Source: Streptomyces novaecaesareae (GTDB lineage: Bacteria > Actinomycetota > Actinomycetes > Streptomycetales > Streptomycetaceae). From it: a stretch of 64,000 bases of DNA. This document shows, piece by piece, positions 23,862 through 35,970 of this stretch. The stretch spans positions 34,218 to 98,217 of the forward strand of contig NZ_JNWQ01000013.1 in the NCBI RefSeq assembly GCF_000716875.1. Reading direction: 5' to 3'. Numbering within the stretch: position 1 is the stretch's first letter; every line of letters begins with the position of its first letter. A program made the position numbers and the translations under genes. The notes below the pieces were generated by a model. That model saw only the letters and a list, made by a program, of their open reading frames with translations, did not search any database and was not told the origin of the DNA.

Positions 23862-26250
23862 GCCGCACCCGCCCGCAGCCGGCCGGCGATCTCCCGCAGG
23901 CTGGCCCCGTCGATCAGGTCCGTGATCGGTATGACCACGCCGCACTCCTCCTCGATCCGTGCTTTCAGGTCCACGAAGGCCACCGAGTCCAGGTCCAGCT
24001 CCCGGGCAGGCACATCCAGGTCCAGGTCCTGTGCCGTGACGCCGAGCAGCTCGGCCACCCGTTCGGCCAGCAGGCCGAGGGCCCGGGCGGGCTCGGCGGC
24101 CGCTGCTGCGGCCCGCGCCCGCTCTCCGGTGTGCCGGGGCGGCTGCTCGATCCAGTGGGTCCGCCGGTGCCACGGGTGGCCGGGGACGGCCGCGGTGGGC
24201 TTGGCACCCGGGTACACCGCGCGCCAGTCGACCTCGGCTCCGGCGCACCAGAGCCGGGCCAGCACCGCGGCCCGGGCGGCGGGCTCGGTGGCGTCGAGCC
24301 CGTTCGCGCCGGCCGGCCCGGGGCCGAGGTCGACGACCAGGCCCGGCGGGGCCGCCGGCACCACCGACGGGCCGTCCTGCTCCGCGACGGCTTCGGCCCT
24401 GCTGAGCCGACCGCCTGCCCAGGCCGCGGTACGGGCACCGGAGCCGCTGCCGGTGCAGGCGTCCGGGCGCACCCCGAGGGCCCGCCAGGCGGCGGTGGCG
24501 GCGGCCTGCCAGACCAGGAGTTCGGTGGCCGGTCCCTCCTCGGCCGGGTGCGCGGCCCAGCAGGCGGCCTCGGCCCGCGCCGCCTCGGCTGCCACCGGCC
24601 CCAGCCCGGCGGCCGGGTCCGGCAGCCGCGGCGGCAGCGTGGCGCCGTACCGGAAGACCACCGGCTGGGGCTCGTGGCCCGGCGGCGCAGCGGCCAGGGC
24701 GCGGCGCAGCGCGTCGGCGGTGGGGCCGGTCACGCAGTGCCGGTGGCGGTGCGCCGGGCGGCAGCGGGCCGCGGCGGCCACCAGCTCCGGCACGTCCTCG
24801 GGTCGTACCTGCGCGAGCAGGTCCGCGTACCGGGCGGCGAGGTCCGCCAGCGCCTGCGGGGAGCGGGCCGACAGCGGCAGGATCAGCGGGAGGCCGGTCT
24901 CCGGCCGGGGTGCCCGCGACACCGGGGCCGCCGCCTCGACCAGCACGTGGACGTTGGTGCCGCCGAACCCGAACGAGCTGACACCGGCGACCCGACGGCG
25001 GCCTGCCGGCCAAGGGATGCGCCGGTCGGTGACGGCGAACCGGGTGCCGTCCAGCGCCAGGTGCGGGTTCAACTCGCGCAGCTGCGGCTGGGGCGGTACC
25101 TCGCCCCGGCGCACGCACTCCACGGCCTTGATGAACGAGGCGATGCCCGCAGCGGCCTCCAGGTGGCCGATCGCGGCCTTCGCCGAGGAGAGCAGGCACG
25201 GGTCGGGCGCGTCACCGTAGGCCTCGGCGATCGCGGCGAACTCGATCGGGTCGCCGAGCGCGGTGCCGGTGGCGTGCATCTCGACCAGGGCCACGTCGGC
25301 CGGGGTCAGACCGGAGCGGGTGAGCGCGTCGGTCAGCAGTCGGCGCTGCGCCACCGGGTTGGGGGCGGTCAGCCCGTTGCTCGCGCCGTCGGAGTTGCAG
25401 GCCGTGGCGTGGACGACCGCGAGCACCTCGTCGCCGTCGGCCTGCGCGTCCCGGAGGCGTTTGAGCACCACGAGGCCGGCGCCCTCGCCGCGGACCATGC
25501 CGTCCGCGCCGGCCCCGAGTGCCTTGAGCACCCCGTCGGGTGCCAGCGGCAGGGTGGCGCCGGTGACCTCGGTGCTGATCCCGGCGAGGATCAGGCTCAC
25601 CCCGCCGGCCAGCGCCACGTCGCACTCCCCGGTCCGCAGGCTCTGCGCCGCCAGGTGGAGCGCGGCCAGCGAGGACGAGCAGGCGGTGTCGACGGCGATG
25701 CTCGGTCCGGTCAGGCCGAGGGTGTGTGAGACCCGGTTGGCGATGATCGACCTGGCGTTGCCCAGCCCGAGGTAGGCACTGAGCGGGATGCCGGCGGCGA
25801 GGGCGGTGAACAGGTAGTCCTGGTGCGCGACGCCGAGGAAGACGCCGGTCCGGCCGGGCCGTTCCAGCCCGGCCCGCTCCAGCGCCTCCCACGCGCATTC
25901 GAGCACCAGCCGCTGCTGCGGGTCCATCAGCCGCGCCTCGGGTTCGGGGATGCCGAAGAAGGCCGCGTCGAACTCGGCGACCCCGTCGACCGTCCCCGCC
26001 CAAGCCGCTCCCCCGGCGGGCAGCTCGCCCTTCCACCGGTCCACCGGCAGCGGGCGGATCGCATCGCCGCCCGCCGCCAGGAACTCCCAGTACTTCTCCG
26101 GGGTGTCGCAGCCGCCGGGGAAGCGGCAGGCCATGCCGACCACCGCGAGCGGCTCCGGGCCGCCCGCGCCCGCCTCCAGCGCCTTCACCCTGGCCCGCAG
26201 CGCGCGGATCTCGGCGGCTGCCGAGCGCAGCGCCTGCGCGGTCTCGTCGT

Positions 26251-26254
<4 letters not shown>
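23858..26254 (-). CDS. Type I PKS module, KS-(decayed AT)-ACP
   Basis: 798 residues; GTG start overlaps the previous PKS stop (GTGA). A short helical N-terminus (ALRSAAAEIRALRARVKAL) looks like a docking coil. The KS has DTACSSS near 187 and VEMHATGTALGDP near 327, where Ala replaces the first Gly of HGTG. Residues about 470-680 have the position and flanks of an AT, but the GHSxG elbow has become GSGSG and most of the domain is missing, so it is probably inactive. The ACP follows (ELDLDS near 757). The module therefore needs acyl loading in trans, or shares the AT of the upstream protein, or accepts from the trans AT-oxidoreductase. It has no reductive domains. Confidence 0.93.
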
Positions 26255-29164
<2,910 letters not shown>

Positions 29165-29172
<8 letters not shown>

Positions 29173-29413
29173 GCCTGGCCAGCCACGCGGCGAGCCGACG
29201 CGGCGTCGGGTGGTCGAACAGCAGCTCCTGCGGCACCTCGATGCCGAGGCCCTCCTCCAACTGCCCGGCGACGACGACCAGTCCGGCGGAGTCGAGACCG
29301 AGGTCGGTGAAGACCTCGTCGGGGTCGAGCGGCCCGGCCACCTCAAGCTCGGTGGCCAGGGCGTCGAGGAGGATGCGGAGGATCTCCCGCTCGGAGACAG
29401 CGGGCACGGTCAT
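29165..29413 (-). CDS. Free-standing acyl carrier protein
   Basis: 82 residues with the phosphopantetheine motif DLGLDSAG. The ATG shares one base with the acyl-AMP ligase stop (TGATG), and the end overlaps the next PKS start. Position and coupling suggest it receives the acyl-adenylate from the ligase and presents it to the KS of the next gene. Confidence 0.92.
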
Positions 29414-31107
29414 CACTTGCTCCCTGAGGTCTTGGTCCAGCTGGCGATCGGCTTCAGCTCCCCGCTGAGCCAGCGGTCCGCGCACCGGCGGCGCTGGACC
29501 TTGCCGCTGGTGGTACGGGGGACGGCGCCGCGCCGCACGAGTGCCACGGCGCCGAGCGCGAGGCCGTGTTCCTCGGCGATCGCGGCCCGGATCCGGCCCA
29601 GCAGGGCCTGCGGGTCCGCGGGGGGCCGGGCGACCTCGTGGACGAGCACGACCAGGGGCGGCCCGTCCTCGCCGCCGGGGACGGCGAAGGCCGCGGCGGA
29701 GCCGTCGCCGAGCGAGGGCGTGCAGTCGAGCGCGGTCTGTTCGAGGTCGTGCAGATGGAGGGTCACCCCCTTGTGCTTGACGGTGTCCTTGAGACGGCCG
29801 ACCACGCAGAGCGCGCCGTCGGCCAGCACCCCGAGGTCGCCGGTGCGCAGCCAGGTGCCGGGTTCGCCGTCCGGGCCCGGCCGGAAGGCCTGCGCGGTCT
29901 CCTCGGGTCGGCGCCAGTATCCGAGCGTGACGCTCGACCCGGTCACCCAGATCTCGCCGGTCTCGCCGGGCGGGCACCGACGCAGCGTCCCGGGGTCGAC
30001 GATGGCCAGGGTGTTGCCGACCACGGGCTCGCTGCCGCAGGGGACGACCTGCCGCCCGGTCTCCGGGAGCGTCACCAGCAGCGGTTCGGCGCTCGGGTCC
30101 GCCCAGGAGACGCTCAGGGTGTTCTCGGCCAGGCCGTAGCCGGGGGTGACCGCCTCGGGGCGCAGGCCGGCCGGGGCGAACACGCTCCGGAAGGCCTCCA
30201 CCGTCCGGGCGCGGATCGGCTCCGCCGCGGTGACCGCGTGGCGCAGGCCCGACAGGTCGAGCGCGGCCGCCTCCTCGGGCCGCACCCGGCGCGCGGCCAG
30301 CGCGTAGGCGAAGTCCGGCGCCATGGTCATCGCGGAGCGGGACCGGGAGATCGTCTCCAGCCAGCTCAGCGGTCGGCGCAGGAAGGCCGAGGGCGGCATG
30401 AGGTGGACGGCCATCCCGGCCCAGACCGGGTGCGCGAGCATCCCGATGAGGCCCATGTCGTGGAAGAGCGGCAGCCAGGACGTCGCCGCCTCCCCCGGCT
30501 CGGAGCCGAGCGTGGCGGCGATGCCGCTGACGTTGGCGGCCAGGTTGGCCTGACTGACCATCACCCCCTTGGGGGCGGCGGTCGATCCCGAGGTGTACTG
30601 CAGCAGCGCGAGCGCGTCGGGTGCCACGTCGGCGGGGCTCGTCCGGCCGGGCTCGGGCGGGACCGTCCCGTCGACCAGCAGTCGGCCGTCCGCCGTCGGC
30701 AGCCCGGCCAGGATGTCCGGGGTGCCGACGATCGCGGACGGGTCGCAGTCGGCGAGGATGTCGCGCAGCCGCCTCTCGTAGGCGGCCGCCGCGCGGGTCG
30801 TGACCAGCCCCGGCGGGAAGAACGGCACCGCCGTCACCCCGGCGAGCAGGCAGGCGTAGAAGGCGGTGGCGTACCCGGTGCCGGAGGGCAGGGCGATCAG
30901 CACGAACCGCCCGCCGTGCCGGCCCTCGCGTAGCGGGCGGAACCGTTCGGCGAGCCCGGCCGCGGCCGCGTACAGCTCGCCGGCCGTCAGCTCGGTCCAG
31001 GTGCCGGTGCCGGTCAGGGCACGCAGCGCGAGCCCGTCGGGCCGCTCCTGCGCCCGGGCCGCCAGCGCGTGGGAGAGCGCGGGCGGCTCAGCGTGCGGCC
31101 ATGACAT
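29413..31107 (-). CDS. Fatty acyl-AMP ligase (FAAL)
   Basis: 564 residues. The start chosen is the ATG encoding MSWPHAEPPAL, which overlaps the upstream reductase by 20 bases; an upstream in-frame ATG would overlap further. The family motifs LQYTSGSTAAPKG, SWLPLFHDMGLIG and YGLAENT are present, and the C-terminal lysine region reads TSGKVQRRR. FAALs adenylate a carboxylic acid and pass it to an ACP rather than to CoA. With the ACP gene directly downstream, it most likely activates the starter of the lipid line. Confidence 0.93.
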   Translation of the reverse strand: MSWPHAEPPALSHALAARAQERPDGLALRALTGTGTWTELTAGELYAAAAGLAERFRPLREGRHGGRFVLIALPSGTGYATAFYACLLAGVTAVPFFPPGLVTTRAAAAYERRLRDILADCDPSAIVGTPDILAGLPTADGRLLVDGTVPPEPGRTSPADVAPDALALLQYTSGSTAAPKGVMVSQANLAANVSGIAATLGSEPGEAATSWLPLFHDMGLIGMLAHPVWAGMAVHLMPPSAFLRRPLSWLETISRSRSAMTMAPDFAYALAARRVRPEEAAALDLSGLRHAVTAAEPIRARTVEAFRSVFAPAGLRPEAVTPGYGLAENTLSVSWADPSAEPLLVTLPETGRQVVPCGSEPVVGNTLAIVDPGTLRRCPPGETGEIWVTGSSVTLGYWRRPEETAQAFRPGPDGEPGTWLRTGDLGVLADGALCVVGRLKDTVKHKGVTLHLHDLEQTALDCTPSLGDGSAAAFAVPGGEDGPPLVVLVHEVARPPADPQALLGRIRAAIAEEHGLALGAVALVRRGAVPRTTSGKVQRRRCADRWLSGELKPIASWTKTSGSK

Positions 31108-32110
31108 CGTGGTCCTCCTTGTCGAGCCAGTCGGCGACGGCACGGATCGACGTCACCAGGTCTCCGGTGGGCAGGGCGAGTTCGCGGCGGGCCTTGGCCG
31201 GGTCGTAGTAGATCCGCCGGACGGCCAGCGCGGCGTTCTCCGGGACGAGCAGCGGCGAGCAGAACGGGTCCCGGACAAGCCCCCCGTACAGCCCGCCGAC
31301 TCGGGCCGCCGCGCGAAGCATCGCGCCGGGCACGGCCACCCGCGGCCGCCGGGCCCCGATCGTGTCGCAGACCAGGGAGAACAGCTCCCGGTAGCCGAGG
31401 TTGGCGGTGGACAGGATGTAGCGCTCGCCCGGGCGGCCGTGCCGCATGGCGCCGAGCTGCCCGGCTACCAGGTCGTCGGCCGTGCAGACGGCGGCCCCGC
31501 CGGGGAACCAGCCGAGGAGGCGGCCGCGCCGGGCACTGTCGACCAACGCCGCCCAGCCGAACTTCCGGTCGCTGTAGGGCGCGATGACGCCCGCGGGGTT
31601 GACCACCACGACCGGCAGCCCGGTCGTCCGGCCGACCGCGAGCACGGCGTCCTCACCTGCCCGCTTGGTGACCAGGTAGGCGTTCCGGGTGGCGGTGCGC
31701 GCGATGTCGAAGGTCTCGTCCGCGATCTCGCCGTTCGGGGGGTAGCCGATCGCCGACACCGAGGACGTGTGGACGAAGCGGCGCACGCCCGCCTCGGCGG
31801 CGGCGTGCGCCATCGCCTCGGCGCCCCGGGCGTTCAGCGCCCACATCCGGCGGTGCAGTCGGTTCAGCAGGGTGGGCTCCCCCGCCACGTGGTACACCTC
31901 GTCGATCCCGTGGACGGCCCGGGCCAGGCTCGCGGCGTCCCGCAGGTCGCCCTGGACGACGCGGAACGCGCCCCGGCGTTCGTTCAGCCCGCCCAGGCCG
32001 GTGCCCTGCTCGACGAGGACGGTGACGTCGGCACCGTCGTCGAGGAGCCGGCGGGCGAGCGCCGAACCCAGGCTGCCGGTGCCGCCGGTGACGAGGACTC
32101 GGCCGGTCAC
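31088..32110 (-). CDS. NAD(P)-dependent epimerase/dehydratase-type reductase
   Basis: 340 residues in the extended SDR (3-beta-HSD/epimerase) family. The nucleotide motif GGTGSLG is at the N-terminus and the catalytic Tyr/Lys appear as YLVTK. The GTG start overlaps the GNAT stop (GTGA). It sits between the GNAT and the FAAL, so I infer tailoring of the acyl chain or its precursor. The substrate is not predictable. Confidence 0.88.
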   Translation of the reverse strand: MTGRVLVTGGTGSLGSALARRLLDDGADVTVLVEQGTGLGGLNERRGAFRVVQGDLRDAASLARAVHGIDEVYHVAGEPTLLNRLHRRMWALNARGAEAMAHAAAEAGVRRFVHTSSVSAIGYPPNGEIADETFDIARTATRNAYLVTKRAGEDAVLAVGRTTGLPVVVVNPAGVIAPYSDRKFGWAALVDSARRGRLLGWFPGGAAVCTADDLVAGQLGAMRHGRPGERYILSTANLGYRELFSLVCDTIGARRPRVAVPGAMLRAAARVGGLYGGLVRDPFCSPLLVPENAALAVRRIYYDPAKARRELALPTGDLVTSIRAVADWLDKEDHDVMAAR

Positions 32111-33270
32111 AGGGGGCCCCTCGGGCCTCGGGCCGGTCCCGGGACCGGCCCGAGCTCCTTCTCCAGCACCACGTACCGGCGGCGCGGGCGGGCGCCGGTG
32201 CGGCCGACGAGGGCGCGGCTCTGCCAGTTCTCCTCGTGGATCCAGGTCGTGTGCACCTGCCGGTAGCCGCCGACCCGGCCGAGCGCGACCTTGGCCAGCT
32301 CGGCGGCGAGGATTCGCCCGATCCCCTCGCCCTCCAGCTCCGGGCGGGCGCCGATCATCAGCACGACGGTGCCGGTGATCTGCCGGAGGAGTTTGCGGTA
32401 GCGCAGCAGGAAGCCCGGGCTCAGCCTGCCGTTGGCGGCGGCGAGCACCTCGTTCGGGTCGGCCAGCAACATGGTGAAGGCAACCGGGGTTCCGTCGCGC
32501 TCCACGATCCGGACCAGCCGCGGGTCGAGGAAGTCCTTGAGCTCGGAGGCGTTGTAGTCGAACACCGGCCTGCTCATCGGGATGACCTCGTGGTTGCCCG
32601 CGAACGACGCGCGGAACAGCTCGTAGAGCAGGTCGAGTTCGGCGTCCCACCGGCGGCTGTCGAGGTCGCGCACCCGGAAGCCACCGGAGCGCAGCACCCG
32701 CTCACCGCGGGCGACGACCCGCTCCATCATGGCCCGGTCGTCGTCCGGGCCCCAGCTGAAGGTGTCGGTGCGGTAGGCCTCGGTGTACCCGGCGCCCTCG
32801 ACGAGTCCGGCGTAGTACGGCGGATTGTGCGGCTGGAACGCGGCCGGCACCGTGTCGAAGCCGTCCACCAGGAGCCCGAACTCCTGGGTGCTGCAGTAGG
32901 AGTAGGGTCCGGCGACCTTCGTCAGCCCGCGTTCGCGCGCCCAGTCCTCGGCGGTCTCCAGCAGCGCGGTGGCGACCTCCTGGTCGTCGGTGCTCTCGAA
33001 CCAGCCGAAGAAGCCGACGTCGCCGTAGCGCTCGACGTACCCCGGGTCCCGGGTGGTGGAGATCCGGCCGAGTACCCGGCCGCGGTCCACCGCCAGGAAG
33101 TGCTCGGTCTCCGCTTCTCGGTGGTACGGGTTGTGCCGGGGGGACATGAAGCGGCGGGCCGCGAGGGTCAGGGGCGGCACCCAGCGCGGGTCGTCCCGGT
33201 AGAGGGGGCCGGCCATGGCGAGGAACTCGCGGACCATGCGGCGCCCGCGGACCGGCTGAACTGTGAGCAC
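32107..33270 (-). CDS. GNAT-family N-acyltransferase-like protein
   Basis: 387 residues; GTG start with GGAGG six bases upstream. A long single-chain GNAT-type protein: the N-terminal WVPPLTLAARRFMSPRHNPY region is typical of a large, poorly characterised group of bacterial acetyltransferases. The C-terminal acyl-CoA-binding part contains IGARPELEGEGIGRILAAEL. In this operon it could acylate the amine made by the aminotransferase/reductase, but that is inference from neighbours. Confidence 0.8.
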   Translation of the reverse strand: MLTVQPVRGRRMVREFLAMAGPLYRDDPRWVPPLTLAARRFMSPRHNPYHREAETEHFLAVDRGRVLGRISTTRDPGYVERYGDVGFFGWFESTDDQEVATALLETAEDWARERGLTKVAGPYSYCSTQEFGLLVDGFDTVPAAFQPHNPPYYAGLVEGAGYTEAYRTDTFSWGPDDDRAMMERVVARGERVLRSGGFRVRDLDSRRWDAELDLLYELFRASFAGNHEVIPMSRPVFDYNASELKDFLDPRLVRIVERDGTPVAFTMLLADPNEVLAAANGRLSPGFLLRYRKLLRQITGTVVLMIGARPELEGEGIGRILAAELAKVALGRVGGYRQVHTTWIHEENWQSRALVGRTGARPRRRYVVLEKELGPVPGPARGPRGPL

Positions 33271-33283
33271 GTGTTTCCTCCCG

Positions 33284-34309
33284 TTACCGGCTGGCCAGGG
33301 CCAGATGCCGGGCCAGGCCGGGATTGCCGGCCGGCTTCCACAGGCGCCCGTCGAGGTAGAAGTGGTGCAGGACGATGGTGAACGGGATGACGCCGCCCAG
33401 GACGAACTCGCCCTGCGAGAGCGCGCCGCCGACGCCCGCGAGGGCCAGGCCCAGCGGCCACACGGACTTCGGGCAGGTCAGCCGGGCGAGCAGCAGCCGG
33501 CTGCCGGTGCCGGCGAACCGGCCACGATTCCTGGCCCACGAGATGACGTGGTACTGGAAGCCGTGGAAGGTGGTCGCGATCAGGATCAGCGCGTACGGGT
33601 CGCTGACCAGCACGTAGGAGAGGTTGTAGAAGGTGAGCGCGACACCGATGGTGGCCAGCGCGATCCCCGGCAGCCGCTCGGCGCTGCGGACCTCGTCGAC
33701 GACGAAGCGGACCAGGGCCACCCCGAACAGCGCGTAGCCGAGCACGACCACCGCGACCGGAACCGGCGGCAACAGGACCTCCGCGTCGGAGAACGGCAAC
33801 GGCCGGCCGGCGATGACGTAGTGGCCCAGGTGCAGCCCCTCCGACAGCCGGTAGAGCACCGGAGCCGAACAGCCCGCGATCAGCAGGTACTTGGCGGGGC
33901 GCCGGTCGCGCCGGGACTGCGCCCGGGCCGCGTAGACCGACACCATGCCGATGTGCTGCTTGACGACGTGCAGCACCTGCCAGCCGACGAACACCGTCAG
34001 CACCACATCGAACCGCCCGGCCACGGTCAGCCCGCCGACCGCCGCGAGGATGACGGCCAGGCTCACCAGGTAGTGCCGGCCGTTCCGTTCGCGCTCGTCC
34101 GGGTCGAGCAGCACCCGCAGCGACGTCCAGAGCACGTGCGGGAAATCGACGAGCACCGCGAACACCGCGGCCACCACCAGGAACCCGTCACCCGCGCGCC
34201 AGCAGAGGTAGAGCACCAGCGAGAAAAGGCCGCCGAGGCCGAATACGAACCAGGCGTCCGCGCGGGGACCGATAAGCCAGGGCCGGTCCGCCGTCCGACA
34301 CTCCGCCAC
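33284..34309 (-). CDS. Polytopic membrane protein with clustered histidines
   Basis: 341 residues; GTG start preceded by AGAGGAGGGG. About eight hydrophobic segments alternate with short loops. Histidines recur near membrane edges: FPH, LHVVKQH, FHGFQYH and LHHFYLD. Repeated HxxxH/HH patterns in a membrane protein resemble integral-membrane diiron oxidases or desaturases, but I do not recognise the family. It is the first gene of the long minus-strand operon, with the promoter and operator directly upstream (34349-34391). Confidence 0.78.
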   Translation of the reverse strand: MAECRTADRPWLIGPRADAWFVFGLGGLFSLVLYLCWRAGDGFLVVAAVFAVLVDFPHVLWTSLRVLLDPDERERNGRHYLVSLAVILAAVGGLTVAGRFDVVLTVFVGWQVLHVVKQHIGMVSVYAARAQSRRDRRPAKYLLIAGCSAPVLYRLSEGLHLGHYVIAGRPLPFSDAEVLLPPVPVAVVVLGYALFGVALVRFVVDEVRSAERLPGIALATIGVALTFYNLSYVLVSDPYALILIATTFHGFQYHVISWARNRGRFAGTGSRLLLARLTCPKSVWPLGLALAGVGGALSQGEFVLGGVIPFTIVLHHFYLDGRLWKPAGNPGLARHLALASR

Positions 34310-34348
34310 TACCCCTCCTCTGATCGACGCTATTCACCCTTCCGGCCG

Positions 34349-34354
34349 ACCATA
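34349..34354 (-). promoter_or_regulatory. Putative -10 hexamer, main minus-strand operon
   Basis: TATGGT on the minus strand, 23 bases past the palindrome at 34378-34391 and about 40 bases before the membrane-protein start. Confidence 0.45.
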
Positions 34355-34377
34355 GATGCCGGGGGTTCGGTCGATCT

Positions 34378-34391
34378 GCTCAATGTTGAGC
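34378..34391. promoter_or_regulatory. Palindromic operator, site 1 (GCTCAATGTTGAGC)
   Basis: A perfect 6+2+6 inverted repeat between the main minus-strand operon and the plus-strand ligase/decarboxylase/ACP operon. The same palindrome recurs at 39299, 41750 and 50014, with a variant at 19661. A CRP/FNR-type dimer, probably the product of 39446-40180, is the likely binder. Confidence 0.75.
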
Positions 34392-34413
34392 GGCCCGAAT
34401 ATTTGCCGGAACC

Positions 34414-34419
34414 TAGCGT
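34414..34419 (+). promoter_or_regulatory. Putative -10 hexamer, ligase/decarboxylase/ACP operon
   Basis: TAGCGT starts 22 bases after operator site 1. This places the operator centre at about -41.5, the class II activator position. Confidence 0.5.
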
Positions 34420-34482
34420 CAATTCCTATTGCGCCAAGCCATTCTCGATTCAATTCGTCTGGCCCATTAAGGAGGACACCCC

Positions 34483-35970
34483 GTGCCCACTCTCCTGCAC
34501 GACTTGCTGGACGGACAAAGCGCCCGCAGCCCGGACGCGGCTGCCATCCGCCGCCGGGAGACCGTCTGGACCTTCGCCGAGCTGCGACAGCGCAGCCTTC
34601 GGTACGCCGCCGCCCTGGCCGCGGCGGGCGTCGGGCGCGGCGACCGGGTCGTGATCGTCGCCCCGCACGCCCCGGAGACCGCCGCGGCCGTGTTCGCCGT
34701 CTCACGGCTGGGCGCCATCTACGTGGTCGCCAGCGACCGGACGCCCCGGGCGCAGCTGGTCCAGGTGCTCCTCGACTGCACGCCCAAGGTCCTGGTCAGC
34801 CCCGAGGTCACCCCGGAGCTCGCCTTCGAGGACGTCACCAACCTGGCCTTCGACACCCTCGAAGCCGGCCCGGCCGAGCCGCTGCCGCCGGCCGGCACCC
34901 TCTCGGTGGACCCGGTCGGTCTGCTCTACACCTCGGGCAGCACGGCCCTGCCCAAGGGCGTCATCTCCACCCACGCCCAGGTCCTGTTCGCCGCCGAAGC
35001 GATCCAGAGCAGGCTCGGCTACCGGAGCACCGACGTGGTCTTCTGCTGCCTGCCGCTGTCCTTCGACTACGGCCTCTACCAGGTCTACCTGAGCATGCTC
35101 GCCGGCTCCTGCCTGGTCCTGTCGGACGAGAGCGAGGCCGGCCCGGCGCTGGTCCGGATGCTCGACCACTACGAGGCGACCGTGCTGCCACTGGTCGCTC
35201 CGCTGGCGACCACCCTGGCGCTGCTGGTCGCCCGCCAGGGCCGGATGCCGCTCGCGCTGCGGATGGTCACCAACACGGGTGCCCGGCTGCACGACTCGCT
35301 CGCCGAGCAGCTCCGCCGGCTCATCCCGGGCCTCGACGTGGTGTCGATGTTCGGTCTCACCGAGTGCAAACGGGTGACCATCGCCGATCCCAACGACGAC
35401 CTGCTGCACCCGGGGACCTGCGGCCGGGCGCTGCCGGACACCGAGATCTTCGTGGTCGACAGCAATGGCGACCGGCTCCCGCCCGGCGAGGTGGGCGAGC
35501 TCGTGGTGCGCGGCCCGCACGTGATGGCCGGGTACTGGGGCGAGGAGTCGCGGACGTCGATCCGGTTCCGTACCGACAACTACGGCCGGCGGGCGCTGTA
35601 CACCGGCGACCAGTGCCGGATCGACGCCGAGGGCAACCTCTACTTCGTGGGCCGCCGCGACGAGGTCTACAAGCAGAGCGGGTTCCGGGTGAGCGCGGCC
35701 GAGGTGGAGGCCGCCGCGCAGAGCGTTCCGGGGGTGCGACTGGCCGCGGTGCTGCCGCCGACCAGCGACCGGGGGGCCGTCCTGGTGGTCACCGGCGACG
35801 TGGCACCGCACGAAGTGCTGGCCGAACTCACCGACCGGCTCGAACGGCACAAGGTGCCGAGCGAGTGCCATGTGATCGAGCAGTTCGAGCTCAACTCCAA
35901 CGGCAAGATCAACAAGCGGCTGCTGCTGGCAGCGCTGTCACCCTCCGCCCCCAGCCGGACCGCGGTATGA
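34483..35970 (+). CDS. AMP-forming acyl/aminoacyl ligase
   Basis: 495 residues; GTG start with AAGGAGG seven bases upstream. ANL superfamily: LLYTSGSTALPKG, PLSFDYGLYQ, FGLTECK and the C-terminal catalytic lysine in NSNGKINKR. The PLSFDYG segment and the pairing with a PLP decarboxylase and an ACP resemble the acyl-CoA ligase/decarboxylase pairs found in exosortase-A loci (TIGR03098/TIGR03099), and functionally the VinN-VinO-VinL type starter systems. It probably adenylates an amino acid for the ACP at 37229-37480. Specificity is unknown. Confidence 0.88.
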   Translation: MPTLLHDLLDGQSARSPDAAAIRRRETVWTFAELRQRSLRYAAALAAAGVGRGDRVVIVAPHAPETAAAVFAVSRLGAIYVVASDRTPRAQLVQVLLDCTPKVLVSPEVTPELAFEDVTNLAFDTLEAGPAEPLPPAGTLSVDPVGLLYTSGSTALPKGVISTHAQVLFAAEAIQSRLGYRSTDVVFCCLPLSFDYGLYQVYLSMLAGSCLVLSDESEAGPALVRMLDHYEATVLPLVAPLATTLALLVARQGRMPLALRMVTNTGARLHDSLAEQLRRLIPGLDVVSMFGLTECKRVTIADPNDDLLHPGTCGRALPDTEIFVVDSNGDRLPPGEVGELVVRGPHVMAGYWGEESRTSIRFRTDNYGRRALYTGDQCRIDAEGNLYFVGRRDEVYKQSGFRVSAAEVEAAAQSVPGVRLAAVLPPTSDRGAVLVVTGDVAPHEVLAELTDRLERHKVPSECHVIEQFELNSNGKINKRLLLAALSPSAPSRTAV

